64,000 nucleotides of DNA, taken from Margaritifera margaritifera. Taxonomy: Eukaryota; Mollusca; Bivalvia; Unionida; Margaritiferidae. The stretch is from NCBI GenBank assembly GCA_029931535.1, contig JAQPZY010001665.1, forward strand, positions 2,315,501-2,379,500. Reading direction: 5' to 3'. Below, piece after piece: positions 1 to 12,499 of this stretch (the stretch's first letter is position 1; every line of letters starts with the position of its first letter). The position numbers and the translations under genes are program-made. The notes beneath the pieces are model-generated. The model searched no databases and was not told the DNA's origin. It saw nothing but the letters and a program-made list of their open reading frames with translations.

Positions 1-7
1 GGAAACA

Positions 8-73
8 AGGATTGATCGAGGAGTTGTGAATGCTTCAAACTATTTTTTCATTCGCAACTTCTCGGTCAATCCT
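8..73 (+). other. 25-bp fully paired hairpin
   Basis: Bases 8-32 pair with 49-73 over 25 consecutive positions around a 16-base loop. Twenty-two pairs are Watson-Crick and three (16/65, 21/60, 27/54) are G.U wobbles when the + strand is read as RNA. Pairing stops at both ends (7/74 and 33/48 do not pair). The size resembles a small pre-miRNA or a MITE-derived hairpin, but lack of internal mismatches is atypical for a miRNA. No transcription evidence is available. Confidence 0.5.
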
Positions 74-640
74 ACGGCGAACAAAATGTATGATTTTTCT
101 GTAAATTACTGCGCCGACATACATCCGATGCATATTTTTGTGTCGCTGAAATAGCTGAGGATATTCCAATTGTCAGCACCATGTTCCCGAGATTGAAATT
201 ATGAAACGAACTGGCCATTATTTCCCACATTCTCAACCCATCCAAGATCAAGGACAATCTCAACTCATTTAAGGCCGAAGAGAAACCCAAGCAGCTGGAT
301 AAATCTGTGCCACTAAAGGAAAACTGCCTTGAAAATGTGAACTTGAACAATCCATTATAAATCTACCTGATGAACGCGGTAGATTATTTTCTGGAACTTT
401 TTCAAATTGCGGTTTGACGTTAAAATGGGCTAGTGTTGCAGACTGTCAAGGCGTAATTTCTGGATTATGTTCTTTGGAGTGATTCTGAACAAGGCTTTTT
501 TGTTCTCTGTTACTCTATTTGATTCATTTGCTCCAGTCTGAATGATCTTATGCGATTTGATATTTCTTTAATTGCTCATATAAAAAAAATGTGTTTTTAA
601 CAAAAAGGATTAACTTGTTGTTTTATTCGCCTGACCTAGT

Positions 641-643
<3 letters not shown>
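74..643. other. Anonymous DNA, no supported gene
   Basis: A 92-codon minus-strand reading frame at 72-350 is open, but it shows no recognisable motif and no clear splice signals, so I do not call it. The remainder is AT-rich and featureless. Confidence 0.4.

Positions 644-672
<29 letters not shown>
644..672. repeat. (CT)n microsatellite
   Basis: Uninterrupted CT dinucleotide run. Confidence 0.95.
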
Positions 673-676
<4 letters not shown>

Positions 677-1964
677 CAGGCACACACACACATAGTAATT
701 TTAAGGGGGTTTTTTGTGTTTTTTTGTTTTTTTGTTTACTCGCGTTCATTCATTTTTTGTCTTTTCGCCGTCAGTGAGAAGTCTTCTACTAAACGGTTCG
801 CCTTGCATCACTGACGTCATTAATCAATATTCCACTTGATAACATGCATCTGTGAAATGCCATTTACTAGTACCCCACGTCCTAATCGGAGGTTACCAGA
901 ATTTAGAACACGGGGAAACATCAGACGATAAAGCCGCATTCATACAATAAAACTGTGTTCCATTAGCCATGTTTGCATGGCATGTTCAGTGCACAGGCTG
1001 CAGTTAAAATAGAAACAGTGCAACCACCCTTCCGCCAACGTTCTTAGTGCCTAGCTTCTATCTGTTCATATAAAAGCTTGTGCCCTTCTTTGCTCTTTCA
1101 ACTTTGGAAATAAAGCCTGTATACCTAAAAATGTCTTATTTGCATACCAACTAATAACTAATGTCAGCGCATAGCATACTAGCTAGTACTTACGTGTGTA
1201 AAATCCGTGAATATGAATGGTGTATCAAAGACAAATGTGAATTATGATTACTCCTTATTTTCTTATCAAAAGGTTTTATGCTAAACTGTGTAATGTATCA
1301 GTATATCATTTGGTGACAAGCATGTCCCCTTATTTCAGCAAAATATCCTCCCAACATATATGTGTCACTGTTGTACCCGCTTTCATCCCTCTATAAAACA
1401 TTTATTGCACTGGTAGACATTCTATCGTCATTACTTATATATGGTATACGAGAAGGGTCAAAATTTAAAAAAATAGTTAACCGCTTTTAGATAGCGGTTC
1501 ACCCCATCGACAAAATATCGGTTAGCCGCTATTTTACATCGTTTTACGCCTACAAAGTACAAGTTCACAGCAAATTTATATCGGTTAACTGCTTTTAAGA
1601 GACTGTTCGACGTCGTTAAATTACCCTTAACCAGTAAATTGCGGTGACACCTACCGGTACCCCAGCCCCTTCAAAAAAATATTTTTAAAAAATCAATCAA
1701 AATTCGTGTTACAATTAATGTTTTAAGGTAATAAGTACAGCATAGTAAAATAAGTATCTTTTTTTTCTAAACCAAAATAAATCTAGATGTTGAATGTCTG
1801 TCTGCATTAAAAAAAATAACCTTGCAATAAATGAAGAAGAGTAAGTACTACACTCTGAATGTGACTGAAACCTTTACAGTCTGTCAGTAGGGATACCAGG
1901 AGCAGTAAACTTGTAATCCAAGAATCGTTGGTTAGACTGACGAGAAAATAGATTGAGTCTACTG
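673..1964. other. Anonymous DNA with a short 'cggtta' repeat patch
   Basis: No gene seen. At 1,479-1,600 the motif cggtta/taaccg recurs three times, including a perfect 7-bp hairpin (aaccgct at 1,479-1,485 with agcggtt at 1,493-1,499). This could be the edge of a decayed non-autonomous transposon. Confidence 0.35.
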
Positions 1965-2000
1965 CGTCGATGTGTCCTTGGAAAAGGCGCTTAGTCACAT
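1965..2000 (+). repeat. SINE-body fragment
   Basis: The stretch tgtgtccttggaaaaggcgc followed by ttagtcacat matches the body of the tRNA-derived SINE at 7,349-7,378 (tgtgtcctttggaaaggc... then tcacat). No A or B box lies upstream, so this is a 5'-truncated or decayed copy. Confidence 0.4.
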
Positions 2001-2182
2001 GGATTATGCCGCATGACATAGAAAACGACTTTGTGCTTTACTCGTTGTTAATTTCGTAACAGAACAATACTTCATGCGGCATGTTAGAAAATATATAAGG
2101 GCATGTCGTGACATGATTGTCCAAGGAAAATTAAGTTTACTAAGCAATAGTACTAATATTAATTCATTATATATCAAATCAA

Positions 2183-3511
2183 GTGTGTGTGTGGGGGGGG
2201 GGGTGCGTTTGTTAAAGGTGGAAAACGGGAACATCGGTGAGAACACACACCAACATACTGGGGACACAGATCGAAATGGGGACGTCCCCGTTTTGTAATA
2301 GCGGCAGACATGTATTGCCACGGCCTTACTTAGTGATCAAAACCTTGAAATAAACGTATCTGAGTATGTCCCCGTTTGGTCGGTATTTGTTCACACCATA
2401 CCATACGCAAAACATAGTGTGTATCTGTCGAAAAATCGAGTCATTTGTCACCTCCGCTGCCTTCTCGTTTACTTTGCTACCAAATTACTTACTGACTGTG
2501 GCATCAAGATGATTAACAGGATTGAAATCAGGCATGTAAGGATGCAGAAATATGTAATATATTTTTTTTTTTATAAAGAGAGGAAGATCGATTATGTGTT
2601 TATTAATGGATAGCACACCGTTCATAACACACTTTCGCCAAATTAGACAGATTGGGAAAAAATGATAACTGAATAGACGATTTTGCAAATGTAGTGAACA
2701 CAACTTTTTTCAAATAAATTGATAAGATTTATGCAGATATTCTTCGGAAAAATTAACATGGGCAAGAGACTCTAGCCATTCAGCTCTGCTTGTGCGTTTT
2801 TTCTTTTAGTTACATGTGAGTCATCTGCGTTTCGTAAAGAAATATATCGCAAAATACGAACGTTTAAAATATAGCTCAAATATGATTGGAGTCAAAAACG
2901 CTGTAGTGAAGATTATTCTTGTCTAATTGTAAGCATGTGTGTTATGATTTGAATTTTCATTAAGAAATTGAAACAAAGGTGATTTGGTATTTTTGCATGC
3001 AGTTTAACAATTTATCTCTATTAAGTATACTACTATTAGTAATGCTATTACTACAAATCATCACCATCATCATCATCACCGCCACCATCACCACCATCAC
3101 CGCCACCATAATTATCATCAGCATTGTTGAAAAAGAGCATAACTATGCATTCTCAACAGATTAATCAGTACATAATAATGATAACCATTCCATTCCGCCA
3201 CTTTACAGCGTTAGAGGTAAATCTGACAAGTCGATCTTGAACAAACTGGAAAAAAAGCTTTTTGTATAAACTTGTACATGGTACCAGTCACGAGAAAAAA
3301 ACATAAAAATGTTTTCATAATTATATTTAGTGTTCTCAGTGTATCTTCAACGAGCAAGCACGCAGCAGAACAAATAACGTAAAGCAAAATATTTATGATT
3401 CTTGCTGACTCTAGGTTAAATTGTCGAATATTAACTTTCTTTCTTTTTCTTTTCTTTCTTTCTATCTTTCTAATTCCGTTAAGTCGGTACTTTTATATTC
3501 TCTATATTCTT
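2183..3511 (+). repeat. Macro-repeat copy A1, left part
   Basis: Bases 2,183-3,060 are a diverged direct copy of 10,690-11,660 (shared landmarks: catcggtga...caacatactgggga, gggacgtccccgttttgtaat, atcgattatgtgtttattaatgga). Bases 3,060-3,511 are a direct copy of 15,960-16,340 (shared: gaaaaagagcataac, cttgtacatggt, cgagcaagcacgcag). The left edge is a GT/G microsatellite at 2,183. The two sub-blocks meet at a (CAT/CAC)n run at 3,058-3,115. No coding potential is evident. Confidence 0.85.
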
Positions 3512-5098
3512 AGCTCTACTAGTCATAGACCAGAAGAGCTTATGGGGAGGTCCGTCGTCCGTCGTCTGTCGTCCGTCCGTCCGTTAGCACAAGTTTGTTA
3601 TCGCTAATTCTACTAAACTACTTGGAGGATTGCCTTGAAACTTTACACACACATTCATCCCATGTCTAATTGGTCTTAAATGAAAATGGTGCTGCTCAGA
3701 CATACAATATGGTCGCTACAGTGGCCATCTTGAAGATCTTCTTATCGTGAATCCTCCTGAATGGATGATGATATCAATATGGGGTTTTCACTAAAACATT
3801 TCCTATGACGTCTAGTGTTATCGTTACTCCTCCTACATGGATGATGATATCAATATGGAATTTTCACCAAAAGATTTTTTTATAATATCTAGTTGATTCT
3901 AAATGAAAATGGTTTCGATCTGATGTTAATAACGGCCGCCATGGCAGCCATCTTGCAAATCTTGTTATCGCTGCTCCTCCTGATGGGATTGTCATATCAA
4001 CATGAGGTTTTCACTAAAATACTTCTTATGGTGTCTAGTTGGTCCTAAGTAAAACTGGTGCCGATCTGACGTCCAATATAGCCGCCACGGCAACCATCTT
4101 CAAAATATTGACGTCCAAAATAGCCGCCACGGCAAACCATCTTTAAAATCTTGTTATCGATAGTCCTCCTGAATGGATGGTCACATCAACATGAGGTTTT
4201 AACTAAAAGACTTATTATGATGTCGAGTTGGTTCTAAATGAAAATGGTGCCAATTTTACGTCCAATGTGGCCGCCATCTTTAAAATATTGTTATCGCTAC
4301 TCCTCCTGAATGGATAATTGTATCAGCATGGGGTTTTCACTAAAAGACTTTCTATGATGTCTAGCTGGTCTTAGAAAAAAATGGTGCCGATCCGACATCT
4401 AATATGGCCACCATGGCAGCCATCGTACAAATCTTGTTATCACAACTCGCCTTGAACAGAAAGTCATATTGACGTGGGGATTTCACCAGAAGACTTCTTA
4501 CGATGTTCAGTTGGTCTTAAACGAAAATGGTGCCGATCTGATGTCAAATATGGTCACCACAACAGCAGAAAATCTAGTTATCGCTACTCCTAGTGAATGG
4601 AAAGTCATATCCTAAAAATATTGTTATCTCTACTCCGCTCCAAATATATTGCTATATCACCTAGAGACTTCTTATGATACCTAGTTGGTCCTAAATGAAA
4701 ATGGTGCTAGTCATACATCCAACATGGTTGCCACAACGACTGTCTTAAAAGTCTTATTGTCACTGCTCCCCCTGAATGGATGATCATTATGACAAGAGAT
4801 TTTCACCACGTCCTAAATAAAAATAGTGTCAGTCGTACATCCAATATGGCTGCCACGACGACTGTCCTAAAAATCTTTTTGTCACTACTTTCCATGAATG
4901 GAAGATGATTATGACACGGGGTTGTCACCAAAAGGCTTCTAATGATGTCTACTTGTCCTAAAACTAATTTTAAAATCTTGTTATCTCTGAAGAATATCAG
5001 AGATGGTTTCAACACTTGAAAGTTAAAAGGAAGAAATGGTCTTATCTTGAATTCCTGGAAATTCTATTCGCCCAGTAGAGCATCAATCCCGTCTATAT
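3512..5098. repeat. Satellite-like tandem array inserted in copy A1
   Basis: Opens with a CCGT-rich run (about 3,549-3,592), then seven or more diverged units of roughly 140-190 bp. Each unit carries the landmarks cttgttatcg, ctcctcctgaatggat, gttttcactaaaa, ttggtcctaaatgaaaatgg and gccgccac...gccatctt. The array is missing from the matching place in copy A2, where tattctcca runs straight into cattttccttaatttcatt at about 16,336-16,360, so it is an insertion (or precise loss from A2). The CCGT-led architecture resembles abundant long repeats I associate with bivalve genomes. Confidence 0.75.
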
Positions 5099-5502
5099 AC
5101 CATTGTTCTTTAATTTCATTCGTTCTTTCTTTCTTTCTATTTTACTTGTTTTAATTCTTTATAAGAAATCCAGAGACTAATAGCACCACTCCTTGAAAGA
5201 TTTGAGCACAACTTAAATTAATGAATTTTAGCGAATCGGACTTTAGGCTTTTTACAGTGGAATTAACATTACATAATTATACGGAATGTATCTGGTTTGT
5301 AGCATCGTGTAGTCAGTGAGTTTGTGAATAATGTAGTGAACCTATGATAAGATAGAGGGGCGGATTTAGAGGGATTCGTGGTGTTCAACCGAACTCCTTT
5401 CCAGTCAAAGTGTATTACTTTTCACTTTCAAGAACAAAATTAAAAAAGAGAAATGTGACTACCTACCAATCCCCGACTATTTTTCAAAGAGATTTACTTA
5501 CA

Positions 5503-5542
<40 letters not shown>

Positions 5543-5570
5543 TTAATAATAATAATAATAATAATAATAA
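5503..5570. repeat. (TAA)n microsatellite
   Basis: Nearly perfect AAT trinucleotide run, present at the same place in all four macro-repeat copies with different length. Confidence 0.95.
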
Positions 5571-5684
5571 ATGATTTGCTAATTTATAATCATATAACTC
5601 TGAATATAACCAATATGGATATCAAGACATCGACCATCATTAATAAATTATTCTCAAATCCTTTCTTTGTTATTTTGATTGTTA

Positions 5685-5687
<3 letters not shown>

Positions 5688-5729
<42 letters not shown>
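5688..5729. repeat. (GA)n microsatellite
   Basis: GA dinucleotide run after the shared landmark ttgttaaac, again conserved in position between the macro-repeat copies. Confidence 0.95.
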
Positions 5730-5732
<3 letters not shown>

Positions 5733-5868
5733 TATACTTAAAATGACCACATATGGAATGAATATATTTCGTATGGAATCATAAATATATTTTGTGTGGA
5801 ATCATAAACAACATACAAAATAAAAGAGCAGTGATAAACCATGTCTGAAAAAGAGACAAAATACTGGA

Positions 5869-5898
5869 CCCCCCCCCAAAAAAAAAAAAAAAAAAAAA
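5869..5898. repeat. C9-A21 homopolymer pair
   Basis: Nine C followed by about 21 A. The matching position in copy A2 reads only tcccccgcccctcattg, so the run expanded here. Confidence 0.9.
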
Positions 5899-6430
5899 TG
5901 CGTAAAAATGCACATTTTCCGTAAAGAAATAATTCAACTTATATTCGAACCAAGAACGAAGAGTCTAATATTTCACAATTTTATTTCAGCCTTCACTTCC
6001 TTCAACATGATGTTTGTTTAATTTTGTTCAATAATCCAATGAGTTTTAAAAAATGCAAAACCTTTTAATAAGTAAAATCGTGTTTCAAGCTGCTGTTGCA
6101 TGCAAAAATAAATAATATCATCTAATGCACCATACAAAACACTGTTTTTATAGGTCATATAGACAAAATATATCGAGCAAAATGCAGCTGTAATGTGTCG
6201 TGTTTTTATACACGCAGGGCGTCCATAGTAGTGCCGGATTGCATGTGTAAAAAATAGATTAATGAAGTAAGTTTCGCGCGGATATCCTTTATCTAGGAAA
6301 ATTATACTACCAACTATGATATTTATTTATTTATTTATTTTTCTAACGTCTATTGACGTTTCAGCGTCAAGGTCACTGTTACTAAAAACATATATTTGCC
6401 TATGCATATAATTTCCAGACGATAGCTCAT

Positions 6431-7250
6431 TCAGCCATTCATTGATCTGTATACTCGTAACTTTGAAAATAAGTATCTATGCAGTTTTCCAAGTTCACAC
6501 TTCACTCGGCACACACATTTTATTGCAAGTGAAAAAAAACAAAGAACAATTCTACTGACGAGACGTGTGTGGCATAAATGACTGTGCAAATTCACCCAGA
6601 AAACAGATGCATAAACCTTTGATGGTTTGACTAACAAATGAATACATGTATATTACTTTTTCAACTTTTAAAGTGTCGATATATATTGAAAGTTTGCTTG
6701 AAAGGAGGCGAGGACATACTCGTTTTATTTCACTTACAAAATGCTGACAATAAATACGAGTTTACTGAGCACATTTTCCTTCACGTATACTAACAAATAC
6801 TTTGTTCCGACCGCCTAGGGGGCCGGGGATTATTTAGAAATGTATTTGCCGTTGTGTGTGAAAGTAATTCAAGCTGTCTCAGAGAGCTCACCAAACAAGA
6901 TTAATTACTATATCCGTGCAAATATCCTTGCAAAAAACATTGATAATCTTTCAACTTATTTGAACAAGGGAGCCGTTAAGTTGCGTCGATAATCTGAACG
7001 CGTACTATGGACTCCAAATCCAAAACATTTTATTGATCAAAAAGAGACTAAGCAATGCAGTTTATCGATTTAGATTCTCGTGTTTAATATTTCATATAAG
7101 AAAGGTGTGTAGGTCTCCCAGGAATCTTTTCGTTTACTTAAGTGACACATTATACTGGATACAACTGAATTAAATCTTCATTGCCCGAATAGTACCAAGC
7201 TTCGTGTGACCATAATATTACCATTGAATGGAGTATATATCTAGATTAAA
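6431..7250. other. Anonymous DNA between fold-back arms
   Basis: Unique AT-rich sequence forming part of the 3.1-kb spacer between the inverted arms at 5.8-6.4 and 9.6-10.1 kb. No gene seen. Confidence 0.4.
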
Positions 7251-7446
7251 AGGAGCTGCGGTAGATCAGTGGCCAGAGCGTCGAACTCGTAATATAATTT
7301 AGCAGGTTCGATACCCATCCAGGCCATGCCGGGTCGGATGCCTCCGTGTGTCCTTTGGAAAGGCTCTTCGCTCACATTTCCGAGACATGATATAGCCAAT
7401 AATGTGATAAAAGTGCCGTTAAAATGAACAAACATACAACAAAACA
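7251..7446 (+). mobile_element. tRNA-derived SINE
   Basis: A tRNA-like head carries an RNA polymerase III A box (tagatcagtgg, 7,262-7,272) and a B box (ggttcgatacc, 7,305-7,315) at tRNA-like spacing. A tRNA-unrelated body follows (tgtgtcctttggaaaggc...) and an A-rich tail ends near caaacatacaacaaaac. The head will not fold as a functional tRNA gene because the 3' acceptor half is absent. The body motif recurs at 1,965. Confidence 0.75.
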
Positions 7447-7863
7447 TATCTTGAAATATTATGACAAGATTCAGTTTGCAAGAAAGTTAATTGCTGAATA
7501 TATCTGACAATTTAGGTAAAACAACTTTAGGATCGTTGTGATATTATTTCATACTGCTACATGTATGTTCGTGATGAATAAATTAATATTGCAACCGAAA
7601 ACACCGCCTGGACACACGCACATCGGCAAACACCTGATGTATCACATGCACGATCATTTACTTACATGTTACCGATCTGTGAACATTTAAACGGAGTAAA
7701 TTAAACAGTACCGTTTATACATGTAAACGTTGCGGCCTTGGAAACTACTGAGGTTCAGTCAACTAACAACCGATCAGTTCTTATAATTTAAATTCAGATA
7801 AAGTTGTAAACTTTCCGAGGCAAAAATAATTTTTAAAATTCAACAATTTGTGTCTTAGAGCAT

Positions 7864-7865
<2 letters not shown>

Positions 7866-7949
<84 letters not shown>
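7866..7949. repeat. (TA)n microsatellite
   Basis: About 42 TA units, self-complementary. Confidence 0.95.
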
Positions 7950-7950
<1 letters not shown>

Positions 7951-8104
7951 GTGAAGAAAAAACAAGCACTTTTACTATTTAGTCCAATTCATCATAATAT
8001 AGGAATACAATGGAGATACACAAATATATTTGGTGGAAATAGATACAGTAGAATGAACATACAAGTAGCATCCATTTACTCTGACTATGGGTTTCCCTCT
8101 CTTT

Positions 8105-8108
<4 letters not shown>

Positions 8109-8150
<42 letters not shown>
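8109..8150. repeat. (CT)n microsatellite
   Basis: Uninterrupted CT run. Confidence 0.95.
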
Positions 8151-8154
<4 letters not shown>

Positions 8155-9330
8155 ATATTAAACAATGAATTCATACTAATATTGTACCTTTTAAAAAATC
8201 TTAAATCAGTTACGTAGTTAAAATATAACAACAGTAGAGGACTTACAACAGAACAGAACTAAACTTTATTGACCAACTTAGGTCTAACAATAGACATATC
8301 AGATTTAGTACAAATATATGTACATATAATTAATGGTGGTGATATAGCGGATGGAAAAGGAAAGGATGGAAACAAATAATTTATTCAATACTTTCAACTT
8401 ACATGACAAAATTGAATGAAACGCTGAGAGACATAACTATTCTGCGTTTATAAATAAATTTAAATATCAGTTCTTTTAATTAACTTATTCTTATCTGCAC
8501 GTCAAAATTTGTGTTATTTTCCTGATCATTCAGTTTATATGTATTCATTTTTTTTTTTGAGACACTTCTTACTTTTTTGTTATGTTCTTATTTCAGGAAA
8601 ATATTGACATTGAAAAAAAATAGTGAACTTCATCATTTATATCTTGTGAGGCACATAATTTACATTTTCTTTCAGTTATATCCAAATTGTCTCTTAACAT
8701 ACTTGTCGACAGCGTTATTTCACTTAATTCGTCGGAACATAGACAATACCTCGCTGCGAATATGAAACTTAACATTAAAGATTGACACACCTAACTCATT
8801 AAAACGGGGGGATATGCGACCAAATTCAAATTTACAATAAACGAGGATTAATCATCAGATGTTTCACAGTACATTTAATTGGTACATAATTAGTTATGCC
8901 GGTATTTATTTATACAAAGTATTATTCCACATAAATAATATTGTGTTTCAACAGATATAATCTTTCATCCTGTCATTAATATCATCTTTCTCCATTACTC
9001 TATCCCGTGTGTAAGCTAGTCCTTATCTTATTATGACTTGTGCTGAATTTGCAGACTCAATTTGTATATTTCAACCAATATTAATAATTATCATAAATAT
9101 TTAAGATCATTTTTATTTACATGATATACTATTTTCATTTGCACTATATATTACATGGATAATACTTGTTCTGCCATCATGGAATTTGGAATTTATATAT
9201 ATACTGAAGGGGTCAGTACTCATAATGACAATACAGTTCTTCTTACTCTACTCCCCCACCCACCCAGCTACACACACATACATACACACAACCACCTATC
9301 TCCGACTATTGTTCAAAGCGATTCTCTTAC

Positions 9331-9361
9331 AAATAATAATAATAATAATAATAATAATAAT
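9331..9361. repeat. (TAA)n microsatellite
   Basis: AAT trinucleotide run, position conserved with the other macro-repeat copies. Confidence 0.95.
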
Positions 9362-9465
9362 TTGTAATCAGAATACTCTGAATATAACCATTATGCATAT
9401 TAAGACTTTGATTAGCATTAATGACTTATTCTCAGAGCCTTTCGTTTTTTGTTTGATTATTAAAC

Positions 9466-9497
<32 letters not shown>

Positions 9498-9509
9498 GAG
9501 AAAAAGAGA
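9466..9509. repeat. Impure (GA)n microsatellite
   Basis: GA run with AAA interruptions after ttattaaac. Confidence 0.9.
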
Positions 9510-12476
9510 TAGATATTCTAAAAGGAAACACATGCACCAACCTGCGTTGAAATCTGCTAGTAGGGCTAAGTTATCATCTGAAAATTAAATGCATAGGCAA
9601 AACAATATTTTCAGTAACAGTGGCCTTGACATTGAAACGTCTATAGACGTTGGAAACATAAATGAATAACTTTAAGTCACATTTAGTAGTATAATGTTCC
9701 TAGATTAAGGATAAACTTACTCATTCATCTATTTTTTAGATATGTAATCCGGCACCATGGATGCCCAGCGTGTATCAACACATGGATTAGATTACAGTAT
9801 TTTTTTTCACGCAACAGTATCTAGAAACACGATTTTACGTATTAAACTGGTTCATATTTTTAAAACTTATTTCATTATTGAACAAAACTGAGAAAACATC
9901 ATGCTAAAGGAAGTTAAGGATGAAATAAAATTATGCAAATATTAGACTCTAAGAAATTATTTCGAATATCAGTTTAATTATTTTTTAGAGAAATGTCCAT
10001 TTTTCATGCAATGTTTAGGTGGATATCATTAGTCTCTCCTTTCAGACTGGTGTATCACTGCTTTGTGTTACTTTATGTTATTTCTAATTACACACAAAAT
10101 ATATACAAAACACACATTGCTTAAAAATCATTCTTATTTTGTTGATATTTTAAGTTAAAAAATGTGTACATGTCAGTAAAATTATTTTAACTTAACATGT
10201 GGCATGCATATCATTGATTAGTTTCTTTTAAAGGAAATATGTTTTCTGTATTTTCGCACACTTCAGACGACTATGTTTTTTCAAAATAGGGTACATACAA
10301 TTTTACAAAATGAAACGTAATACAAAACTTTAACATGAATTTCAATTTACTGTGTTAATATGGAAGGTAACTAAGTACATGAGTTGATGTTACTACAGTA
10401 TTTGGATTATTTTCGTAGTTGTTTAGAATCAAAATACATATTTATGGAATGTTCCCGATTTGGCTGTATAATTCCCAACACTTTGTGTATATTTGTGTGT
10501 CTCCGTTCTGATGGTAAAAATTCGAATACAGCATTTTTAGAAATCGACTACAAATCGTTAGCAAAACACAAAGATGTATCCAAAGCATAGTACAACCGAT
10601 CTTCCTCTCCAGAGATTTGTTAAAATAAAGATGTCCCCATTTTGATGGTGACAATCTTATGTCCCCGTTTCGTAGGTTTTACAAGAATGTGTGTGTGTGT
10701 GCGCGCGTTTGTAAAAGGTGCAAAACGGGCACATCGGTGATAATATACACCAACATACTGGGGAAACACCTCCAAACGGGGACGTCCCCGTTTTGTAATA
10801 CTGGCAGAGATGGATTGCCACGACCTTACTTAGTAAAAAAAAAAAATTTTAAAAAAAATGGAAATAAGCGTATCTGAGTATGTCCCCGTTTGGTTGGTAT
10901 ATTTTCACATCATACCATACACAAATATACACACGCCCCACTCGACTCAAAACATCGTGTGTATCAGTCGAAAAATCGAGTCCCCGTTTGCGAGGTAAAA
11001 TTCTCATTTGTCAGTTCCGCTGCCTTCTCGCGCACTTTGCTATCGAATTACTTATTGAAGGTGGCATCAAGAAGATCTAACATGATTCAAATCAGGCATG
11101 CAAGGAGGGATAAATATGTATTATATATTATTTTGTAATCAGAGAAGAAGATCGATTATGTGTTTATTAATGGATAGCCCCTTGTTCGTAAGAGACTTTC
11201 GCCAAATTAGACAGATTGGCAAAGAATGATAACTTAATAGAAGGTTTTTGCAAATATAGCGAACACCACTTTTTTCAAATAAATTGATTAGATTTATGCA
11301 GATATTCTTCAGAGAAATTAATATCGACAAGAGACTCTAGCCATTCAGCTCTGCTTGTACATTTTATCGTTTAGTTACATGTGAGCCATCTTCGTTTCGA
11401 AAAGAAATACATCGCAAAATATGAACGCTTGCAAAATTAGTTAAATTATGATTTGAGTAAAAAACGTTACCGGTATATCAAAAATTGTTGTTGTTTGATT
11501 GTAAGCATGTGTGTTACGATTTGAATTTTTATTAAGAAATTGTAACAAAGTTGATTTAGTATTTTTGCATGCAGTTTAAATATTTGTCTCCGTTAAATTT
11601 ATTACTACTATTAGTAATACTACTACTTTAACAAATCATCATCATCAACATCATCAACATCATTACTGTCACGAAATTGTATGTAATAAAATACCTTTTG
11701 TATAGCATTGCCCTGAGGTGTATAGTTTCAGCCTTAGATGTTTCAAAATACCGAGTTCGGTTCACCCACTGCAGCTCGTAGAAAGTGACGGATGTGAGAA
11801 ACCTATGGAAAGCGACATTGGACCCTCCGACGCCGTACAAGTTGAGCATATGAAACTAAGTAGGCTTCATTGGCATGCTTCCTTTGCTTATAATATTTAC
11901 CATTCCACTGAAGTTTCATTATGTCGGTCGTCAAATTTCATACCGTGAAAGTCTTAATACCGCGCAAGTTGAGTGACCGACAGAGTTTGCTGATTTACAT
12001 ATACCGGCAAAGTTCAGATACTCGCGGCTGCACAGATTCTCTTACCGACAATGTCTTGAAACTTCAGCGCAGTTGTACACATTCTCGGTACGTGAAAATA
12101 TCTCGTGAATACTGTACACTATGACGTCTACTTCTAGTAATTGGCTAAATCACTCGGTTTGAGAAATATCTACCCAACACCGACTGCCTATAATCAACAA
12201 AAAATCACCAAAATGTAACAAAGCTATAAACGGAGACGTAAATACAAATAGCACACACCCTAAGTTTATTACATTATTTCATGTTTTATTCCGTTTTTGA
12301 CTTTTAAACCTCAACAAGAGTCTAAAACAGATCATTTTTAAATATTTCAATGACTGAAGGTCTCTCTTTCTCTCTGTGTGTGCTGGTTGGTCAATCAAGC
12401 CTGATAGTTTTACCTCAGTGGATCCAGATGTATATTTCACCTGCCTTGTAAAACTGACTGGTAAACTGACCGACAC

Positions 12477-12499
12477 AGAGAGAGAGAGAGAGAGAGAGA
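12477..12499. repeat. (GA)n microsatellite
   Basis: Short pure GA run; a TCTC-rich stretch at 12,360-12,380 is its weak inverse partner. Confidence 0.9.

Larger units (their letters stand above)
5099..6430 (+). repeat. Macro-repeat copy A1, right part with fold-back arm
   Basis: Bases 5,099-5,450 match 16,350-16,480 plus 17,110-17,335 directly, the second copy being split by about 600 extra bases. Bases 5,463-5,730 match 18,370-18,640 and also 9,235-9,510 and 19,565-19,825. Bases about 5,780-6,430 match 18,650-19,310 directly and are the inverse complement of about 9,560-10,090 (for instance tgcctatgcat against atgcataggca). Confidence 0.85.
8630..11660 (+). repeat. Macro-repeat copy B1
   Basis: Four blocks in order. 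8,630-9,110 is a direct copy of 17,845-18,345 (shared gctgcgaatatgaaacttaa, acctaactcattaaaa). 9,150-9,510 is a direct copy of 19,535-19,825. About 9,560-10,090 is the inverted copy of the arm in A1 and A2. 10,090-10,690 matches 20,440-21,045 directly, and 10,690-11,660 matches 2,183-3,060 directly. The block ends in an (ATC)n run at 11,632-11,665, exactly where copy A1 joins the next block. Confidence 0.85.

Noticed and set aside
72..350. 92-residue minus-strand frame as a gene
   Set aside because: No recognisable motif, no splice signals, and one such frame is expected by chance in a window of this size.
7251..7330. Functional tRNA gene
   Set aside because: A and B boxes are present but the cloverleaf 3' half and anticodon stem are not formed, and a SINE body follows.
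7781..7969. Long reading frames made of repeated Tyr-Ile at 7.8, 13.9, 19.5, 20.8, 22.5, 54.4, 57.1, 57.8 and 63.5 kb
   Set aside because: They are translations of (TA)n microsatellites and have no coding meaning.
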